Of a DNA stretch of 64,000 bases, positions 47,481 to 60,514 are shown in pieces. The stretch lies in contig NZ_NPEA01000002.1 in NCBI RefSeq assembly GCF_002812205.1, positions 62,001 to 126,000 on the forward strand, read 5' to 3'. Below the pieces are notes generated by a model, which did no database searches, was not told the DNA's origin, and saw nothing but the letters and a program-made list of their open reading frames with translations. The position numbers and the translations under genes were made by a program. Each line of letters opens with the position of its first letter. The first letter of the stretch is position 1. The stretch is from Leptospira neocaledonica. GTDB taxonomy: Bacteria; Spirochaetota; Leptospiria; Leptospirales; Leptospiraceae.

Positions 47481-48688
47481 TTTTTACGCAACCTTGCAGC
47501 TTCTTTTGCAGGTAACCCGTATAGGTTGATAAAACCTTCGGCATCTTTTTGGTTGTATAGCTCTTCTTTTTCGAAAGTCGCCATCTCCGGATTGTAAAGT
47601 GAAACCGAGGATTTTCTTCCTACAATAATGCAGTTTCCTTTATATAGTTTTACTTTCACAGTTCCGGTAACGAATCTTTGGGTTTCGGAGATGAATGCTC
47701 TAACTGCAGCCATTCTGGATGAGAACCAATGCCCGTTATAGATTAGCTCTGCAAACTCTGCGGATAATTTATCTTTATGATGTTGTGTGTCTCTGTCTAT
47801 CGTGATCGATTCCAAGTCTCTATGCGCATGGAATAGAATAGTTCCGCCAGGAGTTTCGTATACTCCTCTGGATTTAATTCCTACGAGTCTATTTTCTACG
47901 ATGTCCACTCTTCCGATTCCGTGTTTTCCGCCGATCGTATTTAGAGTATCAACTACTTGGTAAGGATCCATTTTTTTGCCGTTTACCGCGACACAATTTC
48001 CCTCTACGAAATCGAGTTCCACGTATTCAGGAGAATCCGGTGCCTTCTCCGGAGAAACTGTAAGAAGGAACATATCCTCGTTCGGTTCTCTATAAGGATC
48101 TTCTAATATTCCTCCTTCGTAAGAGATATGCATCAGGTTCCTGTCCATCGAATAAGGTTTAGAAGCCGTGACAGGAACAGGGATACCTTTTGATTTTGCA
48201 TATTCTATCAGGTCGGCTCTTCCTCCGAAGGACCAGGTCCTCCAAGGAGCTATAATTTCTTTTTCAGGCGCCAATGATTTGAACGCTAACTCGAAACGAA
48301 CTTGGTCATTTCCTTTTCCAGTAGCACCATGAGCGAATGCATCTGCTCCTTCTTTTTTGCCAACTTCTACCATTGCTTTTGCGATCAATGGACGTGCTAA
48401 GGAAGTTCCTAGCAAGTATCTCATCTCGTAGATCGCGTTTCCTTGGATGGCAGGATAGATAAAGTCTCTTGCGAATTCTAAACGAAGATCTTCTATATAA
48501 ACTTTGGAGGCTCCGGTTTTAATCCCTTTTTCTTCTAAACCTGTGAGCTCTTCTTTTTGACCCACGTCTGCGGTAAATGCTACCACTTCACAACCGTAGG
48601 TTTCTTTTAGCCAGGTTAGAATTACGGATGTATCCAATCCGCCGGAATATGCTAATACGATTTTCTTTATGTTCTTTTGAGCCGCCAT
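47477..48688 (-). CDS. argG: argininosuccinate synthase
   Basis: 403 residues. The P-loop-like '[19 protein letters not shown]' opens the protein. '[13 protein letters not shown]', '[22 protein letters not shown]' and '[24 protein letters not shown]' are diagnostic. It joins citrulline and aspartate in arginine synthesis. coaD and ndk follow in the same operon. Confidence 0.96.
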   Translation of the reverse strand: MAAQKNIKKIVLAYSGGLDTSVILTWLKETYGCEVVAFTADVGQKEELTGLEEKGIKTGASKVYIEDLRLEFARDFIYPAIQGNAIYEMRYLLGTSLARPLIAKAMVEVGKKEGADAFAHGATGKGNDQVRFELAFKSLAPEKEIIAPWRTWSFGGRADLIEYAKSKGIPVPVTASKPYSMDRNLMHISYEGGILEDPYREPNEDMFLLTVSPEKAPDSPEYVELDFVEGNCVAVNGKKMDPYQVVDTLNTIGGKHGIGRVDIVENRLVGIKSRGVYETPGGTILFHAHRDLESITIDRDTQHHKDKLSAEFAELIYNGHWFSSRMAAVRAFISETQRFVTGTVKVKLYKGNCIIVGRKSSVSLYNPEMATFEKEELYNQKDAEGFINLYGLPAKEAARLRKK

Positions 48689-48735
48689 TCTAAGGATAGG
48701 GAAATCGCTGGACCCCTCCCGACAAGTCCGATTTT

Positions 48736-48751
48736 GGTTGGAATTCCTACA
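48736..48751. repeat. palindromic intergenic repeat, imperfect copy
   Basis: GGTTGGAATTCCTACA (minus: TGTAGGAATTCCAACC) in the 87-bp gap between argG and the DUF2779 gene. Confidence 0.5.
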
Positions 48752-48775
48752 TAAGAATCGATCCGGAAGGATTTC

Positions 48776-50356
48776 TTATAATTTTTCGGGCCAGTTTAAC
48801 TTCTGCGCTAAGGCCCTAAGGATTAGAATTAAAGCAAAGGTATCCATCTTGCAATAAGCGATCAGGTCGGACTCAACTCTTTCCCTTTCCTGGTCCGAAA
48901 CATTCTCCGTTTTGATTCGCAAAAATTCGGAGTTAGCGATATGACCCGCATTGATTGTGAGTTCTTTGTAATTTGCGCCTGTCAAAACGGGAAGGACAAC
49001 CTTTAAAGAAGTAGTCCCTTCTTGAGCAGGATGATAATAATCGTAATCCCAAAACGGTTTTGCTAGATCAGAAAAATCAGGTTCTATGGATTGGAACCAT
49101 TCTTTATATTTCGGATAAGCTTGGACGGATTCTTTCAGACAACGTTTTTCAAAACTATCGTTGAATGCGAGGATTGTTCCTCCTGGTTTGATCTGGGAAG
49201 ATAGTGATTCCAAGATTCCAAGTCTTGGATCCTTATCATGATCATCCAGGTAAGTATATTCTTCCGGTTTTTCTTTCAGGTCTTTTCGAATAACGTGCAA
49301 AGAATATAAAAATGGTACATGTTGGAAAGGATGTGTATCTTTGTATACTGGTACCGGAGGATTAATCGTTTCAAAATCCAAACAGTATAAAGGAAATTTT
49401 AAGTGATTTAGATAGGACAGGAGTGAGTCTTTATTTAAATATTCCTTTCCTGATTTTATCGCTTCTACTTGTATCTTTTGGCGATGAGTGAATTCGGAAT
49501 CAGGCTCTATTTCGGAGAGATTTCGAATCCCTTGGTTCCAAAGAGTAAGAGTAAGATCTTTTCCTTCTCGTAGAGTGAATAGGTCTCCCGGAGGAGAATC
49601 CGAATAACAGGATTCCGGATGGATACAATTCCTAGGATGATCACAATGTTTTGAGGATGTAATTGAAGGAATTTTATCCTTTTCTAATATTTCTAAAAGT
49701 TTGTATGCTTTTTCTTTGGTTTGTTCCAGATTCGCCAAAGTTTCCTTGCTACAATCCTTTTTGTGAAATAGTCGATTCGGATCTATTTCCGCTCCGGTAT
49801 ATGAATACTCTGAACTGATTGTCCAGACTTGGGTAGAATTTACCTTATATCCTGCTTCTTCCAAAACCATTCTGATAAATGAAAGTTCTGAAATATGTGT
49901 TCTTTTAGCGGAGGAAGATGCTTTGATAAGAATGACCTGCCAACCTTCTTCCCAGGGAATGAGAAAGTCAGCTCTTGTGTCGAAAAATTTTGTCCGAACG
50001 CAAGCACCTTTAATGGGCTGTTTTGAATCTAAATAAGATCTGGTTTTCGCATCCCTGTATCCTGCATGTTTAGCATCCGGAAAAAGATTGCCTGCGATAT
50101 CTTTGAGTAAGGATTTTTGTTTGGGGGATATGAACTGGTTAGAAATATCAAATTCAGAATGAGGCTCTTTTAGAAATTTCCAAAATTGTAATTCACAATA
50201 CTGACCGGTTTGGAAAGCGGATCTTCCCAATAGAGGGAGCTCTTTTTCCCTATACGGAGCCAGAACATCGAATAAAAGTTTTCGTCTGAGCGATTCCGGA
50301 AAGAGAAAAGACAACCGCCTAATCGAGGTTCTTAGTAATTTAGGAACCGAATCCAT
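48776..50356 (-). CDS. DUF2779 protein (degenerate PD-(D/E)XK plus RNase H-like)
   Basis: 526 residues. The N-terminal half has a Cas4/RecB-like nuclease shape, with 'RADFLIPWEEGWQVILIKASSS' where an active enzyme would have D...ExK; the Glu is Leu here. A cysteine cluster follows, 'CDHPRNCIHPESC', plus 'KKDC', as in Fe-S nucleases. The C-terminal half is a DEDD/RNase H-like domain: 'LYCLDFETINPPVPVYKDTHPFQHVPF', 'AFNDSFEKRCL', 'YHPAQEGTTSLKVVLP' and 'YCKMDTFALILIL'. Those acidic residues are kept. The function of this family is unknown, probably in nucleic acid processing. Confidence 0.78.
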   Translation of the reverse strand: MDSVPKLLRTSIRRLSFLFPESLRRKLLFDVLAPYREKELPLLGRSAFQTGQYCELQFWKFLKEPHSEFDISNQFISPKQKSLLKDIAGNLFPDAKHAGYRDAKTRSYLDSKQPIKGACVRTKFFDTRADFLIPWEEGWQVILIKASSSAKRTHISELSFIRMVLEEAGYKVNSTQVWTISSEYSYTGAEIDPNRLFHKKDCSKETLANLEQTKEKAYKLLEILEKDKIPSITSSKHCDHPRNCIHPESCYSDSPPGDLFTLREGKDLTLTLWNQGIRNLSEIEPDSEFTHRQKIQVEAIKSGKEYLNKDSLLSYLNHLKFPLYCLDFETINPPVPVYKDTHPFQHVPFLYSLHVIRKDLKEKPEEYTYLDDHDKDPRLGILESLSSQIKPGGTILAFNDSFEKRCLKESVQAYPKYKEWFQSIEPDFSDLAKPFWDYDYYHPAQEGTTSLKVVLPVLTGANYKELTINAGHIANSEFLRIKTENVSDQERERVESDLIAYCKMDTFALILILRALAQKLNWPEKL

Positions 50357-50404
50357 GGCGGAGTCTTTTCTTTTCCGACGGGAGAATTCCCGAAGTCGGA
50401 AAGT

Positions 50405-51562
50405 TTAAGCCAAAAGTACCTTTATGTCTTTCGGGCTTGATGCGCTATAAATTTTGTTCTCAGAAGTTCCCAGGTTTGCTTGGGTAAGTTTTTGAGAAAC
50501 GACACTTGGTCCAAAATCGATACCGACTAACTTAGGAGTTTTGACAAATGTAGAAGTCGCTTTGTCCCAATGAAGAGCTTTGATCAATACTTCTCTGAAA
50601 AGAGGTAAGCTGATATCAGCTTCATTTTGGTAATTTCTTCCGTCAAAAATGGAATAAACAGGGATCTTTAACTCGGAACCTTTGTAGCTGAATCCGATTC
50701 TCTCCATATCTTTTGGTACAGTCTTTTCGGTCTCGTCCATGATAGGGCAATGGAAAGGTGCAGTAGTTCTCAAGTAGACGAATTTTACTTTTTTCTCATC
50801 CATCTCCGCTTTGAACTTTTTGCGGAAAGCAAGAAGAGCTTCTGGAGTTCCGGAAACGATATTGGAATCAGGAGTGTTGAATAGAGAAACATAAATTGCT
50901 TTAGTTCCGCTGAGTCCAAGTTCCGTATTGGTGCTTTGAACTCTTTCGGAAAGTTCGGAAGCGCTGTAACCGATGACTGCAACCATTGGAGCAGGTTGTT
51001 TGTCTCCGATCTCTTCGTTTCCTTTCAGAACTTCCGCAGAAGGATTATAGATCCCGAAAAGTTCTTGTGCACGGTAACCAAGATATAAAACGAATTTTAA
51101 AAATTTGGAGTATTCTTTGTAGAAGTCGGCACCTTCTTTTCCTAAAGAAATTAAAACTGCAGGAATGATCCCTTGGCTATGCCCGGTTGCTCCGCTTGCA
51201 TTCGCGATTAATTCGGAAGTGGTGAAACCTTTATTAACTAAAGAGACGTAATTTGCAGTTTGAGTGAGGAAAATTCCGACGATGGAGACGGTAGCACTGC
51301 AAAGATAGTTTTCATCAGGAGCTGAGTCTGGGTTTTTGATCCAGGACTCGAAATCATATCCTTGAGAGATGATATCTTTGTTTAAGCTAGGGACTTCTTC
51401 CGCCAGAGCTTTGAAAGCAGTATCAAACAATTCTTTTAGAGAAGGATCTGTTTCGTAAAGTTTAGAAAGTTCCTTCAACCAAGGAGAACCCTGGCCTCCG
51501 AATTGCAAAAATAGTTTATTGCCTTGAGCCTTTGCTTCGTTCAAAAAGTTTGCTACTGCCAT
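50405..51562 (-). CDS. acyltransferase resembling SAT domain of type I fatty acid synthase
   Basis: 385 residues. '[24 protein letters not shown]' opens it, the nucleophile Ser lies in '[18 protein letters not shown]', and the catalytic His in '[15 protein letters not shown]'. The GHSQG form (not GHSLG) and the 'FGGQG...ELSKLY' opening recall the starter acetyl/malonyl transferase domain of fungal FAS beta and bacterial type I FAS rather than FabD. Here it stands alone. It could charge acyl carrier protein, but the acyl group is not evident. RBS AAGG. Confidence 0.75.
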   Translation of the reverse strand: MAVANFLNEAKAQGNKLFLQFGGQGSPWLKELSKLYETDPSLKELFDTAFKALAEEVPSLNKDIISQGYDFESWIKNPDSAPDENYLCSATVSIVGIFLTQTANYVSLVNKGFTTSELIANASGATGHSQGIIPAVLISLGKEGADFYKEYSKFLKFVLYLGYRAQELFGIYNPSAEVLKGNEEIGDKQPAPMVAVIGYSASELSERVQSTNTELGLSGTKAIYVSLFNTPDSNIVSGTPEALLAFRKKFKAEMDEKKVKFVYLRTTAPFHCPIMDETEKTVPKDMERIGFSYKGSELKIPVYSIFDGRNYQNEADISLPLFREVLIKALHWDKATSTFVKTPKLVGIDFGPSVVSQKLTQANLGTSENKIYSASSPKDIKVLLA

Positions 51563-51838
51563 ACAATGCCTTGTTATAAGTCGTTAGAAGATGCTTTTCT
51601 TTTCAGCCTTGGGTTCGCAATTCTTTTTTAACGAGCTTTTTTCCGTCCGTTAGCGTTCGTGAAGAACGACCGTTCCATTAAACATCTGATTATTCCCTTG
51701 AAGTCTCTCTAAACCTTGGGGTTCGTCTTTCTCCGGGAAAATGATTGACCTAGCCGGGTCCGCATGAGGTTATTCTTTCCAAAACCCTTCTAATTAGAAA
51801 TATCTTCCAATCTCCGGTGGGACCGGACAGAAAACAAT

Positions 51839-52771
51839 ATGATAAAAGTAAGGAACCTTTCCAAATTTTACGGAGAGAAATTAGCCATTGATCGTCTGAA
51901 TTTCGAACTCAAAGAGGGAGAAATTGTAGGCTTACTTGGCCTTAACGGTGCTGGAAAAACAACCACGATCCGAATACTCACCGGTTACCTGATGGCAACC
52001 GATGGGTTATGCGAGTTGAACGGACTTAACACGTTTGAACATCCTTTGGACGTAAAGAAGAAGATAGGCTATCTTCCGGAAACACCTCCTCTTTATCCGG
52101 AATTGACTGTGATAGAATATCTCACATTTGCAGCTCGGATAAAACAGATCTCCGAAGAAGATCTTTCTTCCGAACTAAATAGAGTTTTAGGTCTTACGGA
52201 TCTAAACCAAGTAAAAGAAAAGGTGATCGAAACTCTTTCCCTGGGATTCAGAAAGAGAGTCGGGATCGCTCAGGCTATTCTAGGAAATCCTGAAATTATT
52301 ATTATGGATGAACCTATCTCGGGTCTGGATCCAAAACAAATAGTAGAAATTCGTAATTTAATTCACGGCTTAAAGGAAAAGCATACTATTCTTCTTTCTA
52401 GCCACATACTTCCGGAAGTTTACAAAACCTGTAATCGATTCCTGTTCTTGCATAAAGGAAGATTGGTATATCAATGCGACCGTCAGGAATTGGAAAGAGA
52501 GATGGAAAATCTTTCCGGTCTCGAAGTGACTTTGTCCGGAAAATCCAGATCGGAAACTGAAATCTATTTGAACGGGATCGCAAGCAAGTCAGGTGCTACC
52601 TTGAAATTTGTAGGAGAAGATTCCGTAGGTTCTACTTTTCTGGTCAACACTTCCTCCGAAAGGAAATTTAAAGAAGAATTATATTCCGGAATTTCTTCTT
52701 CCGGTATCCTGCCTGAATTTATTCGAAAGCAGGATGTGACCTTAGAACAAATCTTTATGAACAAGGTTTAA
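51839..52771 (+). CDS. ABC transporter ATPase, GldA-like
   Basis: 310 residues. Walker A '[17 protein letters not shown]', signature '[17 protein letters not shown]', Walker B '[14 protein letters not shown]', then '[14 protein letters not shown]'. The C-terminal 85 residues are an extra domain as in GldA-type ATPases. The gene starts a run of overlapping or closely spaced genes extending to 60014. The pump probably acts on an envelope component. Confidence 0.9.
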   Translation: MIKVRNLSKFYGEKLAIDRLNFELKEGEIVGLLGLNGAGKTTTIRILTGYLMATDGLCELNGLNTFEHPLDVKKKIGYLPETPPLYPELTVIEYLTFAARIKQISEEDLSSELNRVLGLTDLNQVKEKVIETLSLGFRKRVGIAQAILGNPEIIIMDEPISGLDPKQIVEIRNLIHGLKEKHTILLSSHILPEVYKTCNRFLFLHKGRLVYQCDRQELEREMENLSGLEVTLSGKSRSETEIYLNGIASKSGATLKFVGEDSVGSTFLVNTSSERKFKEELYSGISSSGILPEFIRKQDVTLEQIFMNKV

Positions 52772-52774
52772 TTC

Positions 52775-53503
52775 ATGTTTCGAAATATTAAATGGATCTT
52801 CTTAAAAGAAGTCAGGGTATTTTTCGGTACCTATTTAGCTCCCCTGGTTTTAGGCGGCACTGCGTTCTTAAATTCATTATTCGTATTGATCTTGAATTTT
52901 AACTCAGGAACAAATTATACCGAAACAACTATCATCACTTTTATCTCCTTCATGAGCACGATGTTAATCGCGATGTTGATCGTTGCTATGGGCTCTATCA
53001 CGGAAGAAAAAAACAGAGGAACGTTGGAGTTCCTATTTACTGCTCCTATTTCCGATTTAGAGATCGTAGTAGGTAAATTTTTATTCGGAACATTTGTCTG
53101 TGCGATCATCTCGGTCGCGGTTGACGGACTCTTTCCACTCTTCTTATATTTCTTTTGGAAAGCTCCTTTATACATAGTTGCTTCCGGAACGATCGGAGTG
53201 TTCTTACTCGGGGTATTTACTTTTGCAGTAGGATTGTTCGGATCCAGTTTGGGAAAAAATCAAATGATCTCCCTTTTGATCTCGATTGCGATCTTATTAA
53301 CACTTTGGGTAATCGGATACTTCTCCCATTTATTCGATGCTGCTACAAGAAGTGTTTTGTTTCACTTGCATATATTTACTCACTTTATCAGTTTTTCGAA
53401 AGGAGTGCTCCCTTTGAGCAGTACTGTTTTCTTTATTAGCGGAACGATTTTCTTTTTGTATCTGACCGTAAAAGTTTTGGAGTCTAGGAGATGGAGAGGA
53501 TGA
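52775..53503 (+). CDS. ABC-2 type permease, GldF-like
   Basis: 242 residues, six membrane spans. '[20 protein letters not shown]' starts it, with '[27 protein letters not shown]' the ABC-2 consensus. It begins 3 nt after the ATPase gene and overlaps the next gene by 13 nt. Confidence 0.88.
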   Translation: MFRNIKWIFLKEVRVFFGTYLAPLVLGGTAFLNSLFVLILNFNSGTNYTETTIITFISFMSTMLIAMLIVAMGSITEEKNRGTLEFLFTAPISDLEIVVGKFLFGTFVCAIISVAVDGLFPLFLYFFWKAPLYIVASGTIGVFLLGVFTFAVGLFGSSLGKNQMISLLISIAILLTLWVIGYFSHLFDAATRSVLFHLHIFTHFISFSKGVLPLSSTVFFISGTIFFLYLTVKVLESRRWRG

Positions 53504-55437
53504 AATCAAATCTAATTTCCAGAATTCTTTCCTGGGCATCCATCGTATCTTTATTACTCTTCTTCCCGGTTTATGAGTCATTTTCAAGCACGGGACTCAG
53601 ATGGGCGATCTCCATTCTTGTAATTTCGGTAATTGCTGGATCGGGAATTCTATCTTATATAGGTTCCAAAAAAGAAGATAAGGAAATCAACTTACTCATC
53701 TCTTCCGGATTAGGTATTGTCTCTTTAGGAACTTATTTTCTTAGAGTGTATCTGGAAGATCTTTCTCTTCAAAAAGGAGGAACCGCTCCGATTTGGATCA
53801 CAAACTTGAGAGAATTCCTACTGGTCTTCTTGGTATTGTTTGTATTAGGAAGTGTATTCTTAGGATTATTGAGAGAATGGGAAAGAAGTTCTTTTGAAAG
53901 CCAATCCAGCCTTAAGGGGAGAAAACAAAGTCTCGTTAGGGACTTTTTCCTTGGAACAGGGATACTTCTCCTTATATTAATATTAGCAAATTATATTTCC
54001 GTAATGAGAAATCATAATTTTGATCTAAGCTCCAAGGGAGTTCATTCTTTCTCCATTGAGGCCAAAAAGATCCTGAAAGAAATTCCTGAAGGTGCAGAGG
54101 TAGACGTAATTGGGTTCTATCCTCGCCCTCTGGACAGTACCGCTAGAAATGCGGACGGAAGTTCTTCTCTCGCTCTAAAAAGAATTCGTCCCGACCTGGA
54201 AATTTTACTCAGCCAGTTGGTGTCCATTCATCCAGGATTTAAAGTAAAGTTCATTAACGCGGATGTGGAATTGGACGAGATCGCAGAATTCGGGCAGGTT
54301 TCCAACGGGAATGTTTTGATACGTTTTCGTAAAGCGGGTGCAACAGCAGGGCCTTATCCTGAACAAAAGGTCGGAGTAAAAGATAAATCCGAATTAGAAG
54401 ATCTGGAAAGAAGACTAGTCCAGGCTTTTATGAACGTCACTACGAAAGAAAGAAAGGTGTACTTCACGGAAGCAAATGGAGAAAGATATTCCCAGACTTT
54501 CCAAAATCTTCCCAACGAAAAATTGATCCGTTTTGCGGATTCATTATCTTTTTTGAATTTTAAATCCACAGGGATCGGTTTTCAAAACAATTGGCCTCCT
54601 AAGATCCCGGATGATGCGGAGTTTCTGGTCATTGCAGGTCCTACCGTTCCATTCTCCGCTGAAGCAAGAGCTTCTATTTTGGATTTTGTTTTTAAGAAGA
54701 AGGGAAAACTTTTCGTTACGATTGAACAAAGAGGCGGAGAAAGTTTTGATTGGCTCTTAGAAGCGGCGGGTTATTCTTTTGCAAAAGGAAATCTTTCACA
54801 AAGTCCAAGTAGGGCTCCAGGTTTGATCCTGACCAAAGCTTTTAGAGATCATGCAATCGAAGAATCTCTTTCTAAAAAGGATACAGGGATCGTATTTCCT
54901 TACGGAGGATATTTCGAACAGAAACCTACTGCAAATCCTTCCGATATAAAGTTAGACGCTTCTATCCTTTTGGAAACTGGCGTTGATGTTTACTTGGATA
55001 AGAACGGGAACGGAAAACAAGAGAAGGAAGAAGAGAAAAAAAATGTTCCGATCGCTTTAGTATTAAGAACCAAGTCGGCTTCGCCTGTAGTTCCTCCCGC
55101 GGATCCCAATATACCTCCAACAACTTTACCTGAAACAAAATCTGAGGACGAAGGAAGAATCGTAATCTATTCTGGAACTTCTTGGATCACAAACCAATAT
55201 CTTCCTTACGAAGCGAATTACGAACTTGCCGGTGCTTCGGTGACTTGGATGTACCAAGACGTTAGTCTTCCTGCGATCGCTCCTAAAAAAGAAGAAATTG
55301 AAACTGTTTCACTAACGGACGGACAGAAGAGAGCGGTTTGGATCTTGGGAATGTTCTTATTCCCAGGACTCATTGCTGGTCTTGGTTCCATCTATGTGAT
55401 CAAAAGAAGAAAGGCCGGACAGAAAGATGCGAAATAA
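53491..55437 (+). CDS. GldG-like ABC auxiliary protein
   Basis: 648 residues. Several N-terminal spans come first, then a large extracytoplasmic ABC-transporter auxiliary domain (PF09822-like). '[33 protein letters not shown]' and '[14 protein letters not shown]' are recognisable, as is '[31 protein letters not shown]'. A C-terminal span ([21 protein letters not shown]) anchors it. GldG with GldA/F forms an ABC complex linked to gliding and secretion in Bacteroidota. In spirochaetes its substrate is not known. It overlaps the permease by 13 nt and the DUF4340 gene by 11 nt. Confidence 0.82.
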   Translation: MERMKSNLISRILSWASIVSLLLFFPVYESFSSTGLRWAISILVISVIAGSGILSYIGSKKEDKEINLLISSGLGIVSLGTYFLRVYLEDLSLQKGGTAPIWITNLREFLLVFLVLFVLGSVFLGLLREWERSSFESQSSLKGRKQSLVRDFFLGTGILLLILILANYISVMRNHNFDLSSKGVHSFSIEAKKILKEIPEGAEVDVIGFYPRPLDSTARNADGSSSLALKRIRPDLEILLSQLVSIHPGFKVKFINADVELDEIAEFGQVSNGNVLIRFRKAGATAGPYPEQKVGVKDKSELEDLERRLVQAFMNVTTKERKVYFTEANGERYSQTFQNLPNEKLIRFADSLSFLNFKSTGIGFQNNWPPKIPDDAEFLVIAGPTVPFSAEARASILDFVFKKKGKLFVTIEQRGGESFDWLLEAAGYSFAKGNLSQSPSRAPGLILTKAFRDHAIEESLSKKDTGIVFPYGGYFEQKPTANPSDIKLDASILLETGVDVYLDKNGNGKQEKEEEKKNVPIALVLRTKSASPVVPPADPNIPPTTLPETKSEDEGRIVIYSGTSWITNQYLPYEANYELAGASVTWMYQDVSLPAIAPKKEEIETVSLTDGQKRAVWILGMFLFPGLIAGLGSIYVIKRRKAGQKDAK

Positions 55438-56539
55438 ACTCTATCTACTCGGCTTAGTTGTCGTTTTACTTTTTTTAGCCTTCTTCCTTTTGGAAAAAAC
55501 AAAGGAAGATACAACTGAGATAGAATACTGGAAACTTTCTTTAGATAGGATCGAATATTATCCTCCCAGCGAACAATGGGCAGAAAGAACCGGAGAAAAA
55601 TTTTATCCAAAACCTTTTACGATCTCGGTGAAAGAAGGGATCAAGAAGGGAGAAAAATTTTTTACGGTCTCAAACAAAGACGCTGAAACCGGAAAAGATA
55701 TAGAATACGAGGGCGGTTATAATTCTGAAAATACCGTCCGAGATTTCGGAACCTATAGAGTTAAAGGAACGGAAGAGATTTTAGAAGGAATACAGATCAA
55801 GGAATCCTTACAATTAGGAGAGGATTCTCCTAAATTAGTTTTTTATTCCGGAAATACCTCCAAAACCTTAAGGATCGGAAAAAAACATTCTTTAGGTTCT
55901 ACCAGAGTGATCTTGCATGAAGGGCCGATCCGTAATATTCTAACTTCTTCTTCTTATCTATTCGATAGATTCCAAAAAGGCCCTCAGGACTTCCGTCAAA
56001 AAAGTATTCTGACCTTGAATAAGGAATATGTAAAAGAAATTTCTTATATAGATGAGAATGGTACTTCTATCCGTATCGATAATACTCCCTTCGAATCCAA
56101 TAGTATTAAAAAGAATCTATGGCGCAGGCTTTCCGGAGAGATTATCTTACTGGAACCTAAACTGGGAGAGGATCTTTATAGATACATGACCGGCTTGAAG
56201 ATAGAAACTTTTCCAGATGATGAGAGTGGTGCCGGCTTTGGCATTGGAAATATTCTGGCTCCGAGTGCGGAGAAGTCCGAATTTTCTTTAGCAAGTGTAA
56301 AGGTTTTGATTTCCGACGGGAATGAAATCGTATATCGTTTTCATAAAGAGACCAGCATAGGGGATAAAAAGCTAACTCCTATAATTCGAATTATAAATTC
56401 TAATTTTAAAGAACCTCCGGTTTATGTAATTGCGAATGCGTTTACTCAGATCCAAGCTGCAGCAAATGCGATAAAAAATGCAAATGCAATCGTAAAGCCT
56501 GCCAAGGCAAAACCAGGAAATACTTCTCGGAAAAAATAA
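55427..56539 (+). CDS. DUF4340 membrane-anchored protein
   Basis: 370 residues. One N-terminal span (LYLLGLVVVLLFLAFFLLEKT) is followed by an extracytoplasmic DUF4340 domain ('IEYWKLSLDRIEYYPPSEQW', 'LRIGKKHSLGSTRVIL'). DUF4340 proteins usually follow GldG-like genes, as here. Probably a periplasmic accessory of the ABC complex. Confidence 0.82.
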   Translation: MRNKLYLLGLVVVLLFLAFFLLEKTKEDTTEIEYWKLSLDRIEYYPPSEQWAERTGEKFYPKPFTISVKEGIKKGEKFFTVSNKDAETGKDIEYEGGYNSENTVRDFGTYRVKGTEEILEGIQIKESLQLGEDSPKLVFYSGNTSKTLRIGKKHSLGSTRVILHEGPIRNILTSSSYLFDRFQKGPQDFRQKSILTLNKEYVKEISYIDENGTSIRIDNTPFESNSIKKNLWRRLSGEIILLEPKLGEDLYRYMTGLKIETFPDDESGAGFGIGNILAPSAEKSEFSLASVKVLISDGNEIVYRFHKETSIGDKKLTPIIRIINSNFKEPPVYVIANAFTQIQAAANAIKNANAIVKPAKAKPGNTSRKK

Positions 56540-57168
56540 TGTTTTTGATCACTCCGAATTCAGAACTCACGGATGTAGAAAAGTCCAAACTTTCTCTCTT
56601 AGAGAAAATTTTTAAGGCTCCTACGGAGGCTTTCGATCTGTATCTTAGAAACGTTTCTCTGGGCAGAAAGGAACTATTAAGATTACATTATGCACTTTGG
56701 GTGCTTGCTCCTATTTCCAAAATCGCAGGAAATCTGATCAAAATTATTCTGGATCTGATCTTTGGAGATGAGGTGGATTTTAATCCATTCTCCGGAGTGA
56801 TCACTTCTCTTATCATATATCCAGTTTTACTTTTAGTGGTTTCTCAGTATGACGTGGTCCGTGTATTTTATAGAAAAGTAGATCGCACAAAAGGTGAAAA
56901 TTATCCTGCTGCAGATGTTTTGACTCTGGCGTTTTTGGCCTTCTCCGCTTCTTCGGTATTTTGGATCCTTCCGAGTCCGATCAACTTGGGACTGATAGGG
57001 ATCTCCTTTTTGTATTCGGTTTATCTTTCCTTTATCGGAATGAAAAGAGTAAGCGGTTTAGAATCTAAAGAAATTCTAATATTCTTTCTTTTTGGAACCG
57101 CATATCTTTTAAGTATTTCTTTAGTTTTCGTATTCATTTATAATATTATTAGGACTTTGTTAAATTGA
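56539..57168 (+). CDS. Yip1-like multispan membrane protein
   Basis: 209 residues with about five spans. '[16 protein letters not shown]', an amphipathic start, then membrane segments. Resembles the YIP1 family in topology; I see no decisive motif. It shares one base with the DUF4340 stop and its own stop overlaps the mpl start (TTGA). Confidence 0.65.
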   Translation: MFLITPNSELTDVEKSKLSLLEKIFKAPTEAFDLYLRNVSLGRKELLRLHYALWVLAPISKIAGNLIKIILDLIFGDEVDFNPFSGVITSLIIYPVLLLVVSQYDVVRVFYRKVDRTKGENYPAADVLTLAFLAFSASSVFWILPSPINLGLIGISFLYSVYLSFIGMKRVSGLESKEILIFFLFGTAYLLSISLVFVFIYNIIRTLLN

Positions 57169-58561
57169 AAATCCATCTGATAGGGATAGGCGGGATCGCA
57201 ATGGGAAACCTGGCTTCCATGTTGAGAAGCCTAGGTCACGAAGTTTCTGGCTCAGACGCCGGGGTATATCCTCCAATGTCCGACAAATTGAAAGAGTGGG
57301 GAATTCCATACTCCGAAGGTTTTGATGCGCAAAGAGTCAAAGGCAAAGACCTAATCGTAGTCGGAAATGCAATCTCCAGAGGAAATCCTGAAGTCGAAGA
57401 AGTCCTAAATTCCGGATTGGAATATGTTTCTATGTCCGCCGCTTTAGAAAAGTATATTCTTGCAGGAAAGAAAGTAGTAGTAGTCGCGGGAACTCACGGC
57501 AAAACGACTACTACATTTTTAATTCATCATTTGTTAAAAGAAGCAGGCTTGAATCCAGGATTATTCGTGGGCGGGATTCGTAAGGATGGATTTCCGGGTT
57601 TCGAATTTACAAATGGAAATTATTTCGTAATCGAAGGAGATGAGTATGATACTGCGTTCTTCGATAAAGCTTCCAAGTTTTTACATTATAGGCCCACTTA
57701 TGCAGTATTGAATGCATTAGATTTTGATCATGCGGATATTTTTAAGGATATCGGCGAGATCGAAACAATGTTCTCCAGATTATTGAGACTCGTACCTGGG
57801 AACGGAAAAGTATATTACTGGGCCGGAGCTGCAAATCTAAAAAGGATTTGTGGAGAAGCTTCCAAATTCGTAAAATCGGAAGCATTCGAATTTAACAAAA
57901 AGGATTCGATTCTTACTTGGAAAAAGGGAGAATTATACGGCGGAGAGAGACTTCTACGCCCAGGATTTTTCGGGAATCATAATTACAGAAATGCGGAAGT
58001 CGCTCTCCGAGTTTGCGAAGAAATATTAAAAAAAGAGAATATTCCTAAGGCAAAAGAAAAATTGCTGGATGCTTTGGAATCCTTCCCAGGTGTAAAACGT
58101 AGACAAGAGATACTATTCGATTCTGCAAGAAGTATCCTGATCGAGGACTTTGCTCACCATCCCGTGGCTGTAGAAGAGACCATTCGTTCCGTTAAACAAA
58201 GATTCCCAGGTTTTAAAATTATTAGCTTATTCGAACCCAGAAGTGCTACTTCTCACCGAAACGTTTTCCAAAAAGAATACTCTTTTGCGTTTAAGGGTTC
58301 TGCGGTAACCATGATTACCGAAATTTATAATCTAAAAAAGGTCTCTAAGGATAGCCGTTTGGACGTGAAAAAGCTGATCCTAAAACTTCCTAAACATTCA
58401 GGCACCCTTCCATTTTACTGTAAGGACCCCAAGGATCTGGTCCAGAAAGTTCGGAAAATCCTTCCCCAATTCGAGAAGGATAAAATCCTGATCCTAGCGA
58501 TGTCCAACGGGGCTTTCGGCGGAATTTATCCTTCTTTGAAGGAATTGGTCGGATCTAGAAA

Positions 58562-58565
<4 letters not shown>
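57165..58565 (+). CDS. mpl: UDP-N-acetylmuramate tripeptide ligase (murein recycling)
   Basis: 466 residues from TTG 57165, with AGGA 10 nt upstream. Mur ligase fold: '[19 protein letters not shown]', '[14 protein letters not shown]', P-loop '[19 protein letters not shown]', '[19 protein letters not shown]' and '[16 protein letters not shown]'. Mpl attaches recovered L-Ala-gamma-D-Glu-meso-Dap to UDP-MurNAc; the sequence is closer to Mpl than MurC by 'GGIAMGNLA' and '[10 protein letters not shown]'. It overlaps pheS by 4 nt. Confidence 0.9.
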
Positions 58566-60014
<1,449 letters not shown>

Positions 60015-60052
60015 ATTCTCCATTATCATAATCTTATTCGAAACTTAGATTA

Positions 60053-60514
60053 TCAATCTTCTCCCATAGGTAGTTCTAAAGATTTTCCTGTTTCTGCTAA
60101 ACTTTTAATAGAAGATAAAACTCTCGCCCAGCCTCCGTCCGCAGATCGTTCGTAAGAAGGGTCCCCTTCTTTCATTTTATCGTTCACTAGCTTGAGCCTG
60201 GTTAATTTACCATAAGGTTCCAAAGTATATACTGTCCTAGACTCGAAGTTTTTGTAATGTTCTCCGTATACGGAGCCGACTAAAAGAGTCATAGATAGGA
60301 TTTTATTCGGAACAATTTCCAGAATTTTTCCTTCTACATGGACCGTTTTATCTCCTGAAAGTCCAGGGCCTATGTAAGCGTAATTACTCCCTACTTTGAA
60401 ATCGGATTCGATTCCACACCCATGAAAAATTTTGCTACTTTCTTCTTTTGAAACTAGAATATTCCAAACCTGTTCAGGTTTAGCTGCGATATAAATTTCA
60501 TATTTGATTTCCAT
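60053..60514 (-). CDS. SRPBCC/AHSA1-like protein
   Basis: About 153 residues from ATG 60514, whose RBS AAGGAG is excellent; the upstream hydrophobic extension of the frame is discounted. 'YEIYIAAKPEQVWNILVSKEESSKIFHGCGIESDFKVGSNYAY' is the START/AHSA1 fold. It is divergent from an AraC-type gene that may control it. Ligand unknown. Confidence 0.8.
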   Translation of the reverse strand: MEIKYEIYIAAKPEQVWNILVSKEESSKIFHGCGIESDFKVGSNYAYIGPGLSGDKTVHVEGKILEIVPNKILSMTLLVGSVYGEHYKNFESRTVYTLEPYGKLTRLKLVNDKMKEGDPSYERSADGGWARVLSSIKSLAETGKSLELPMGED

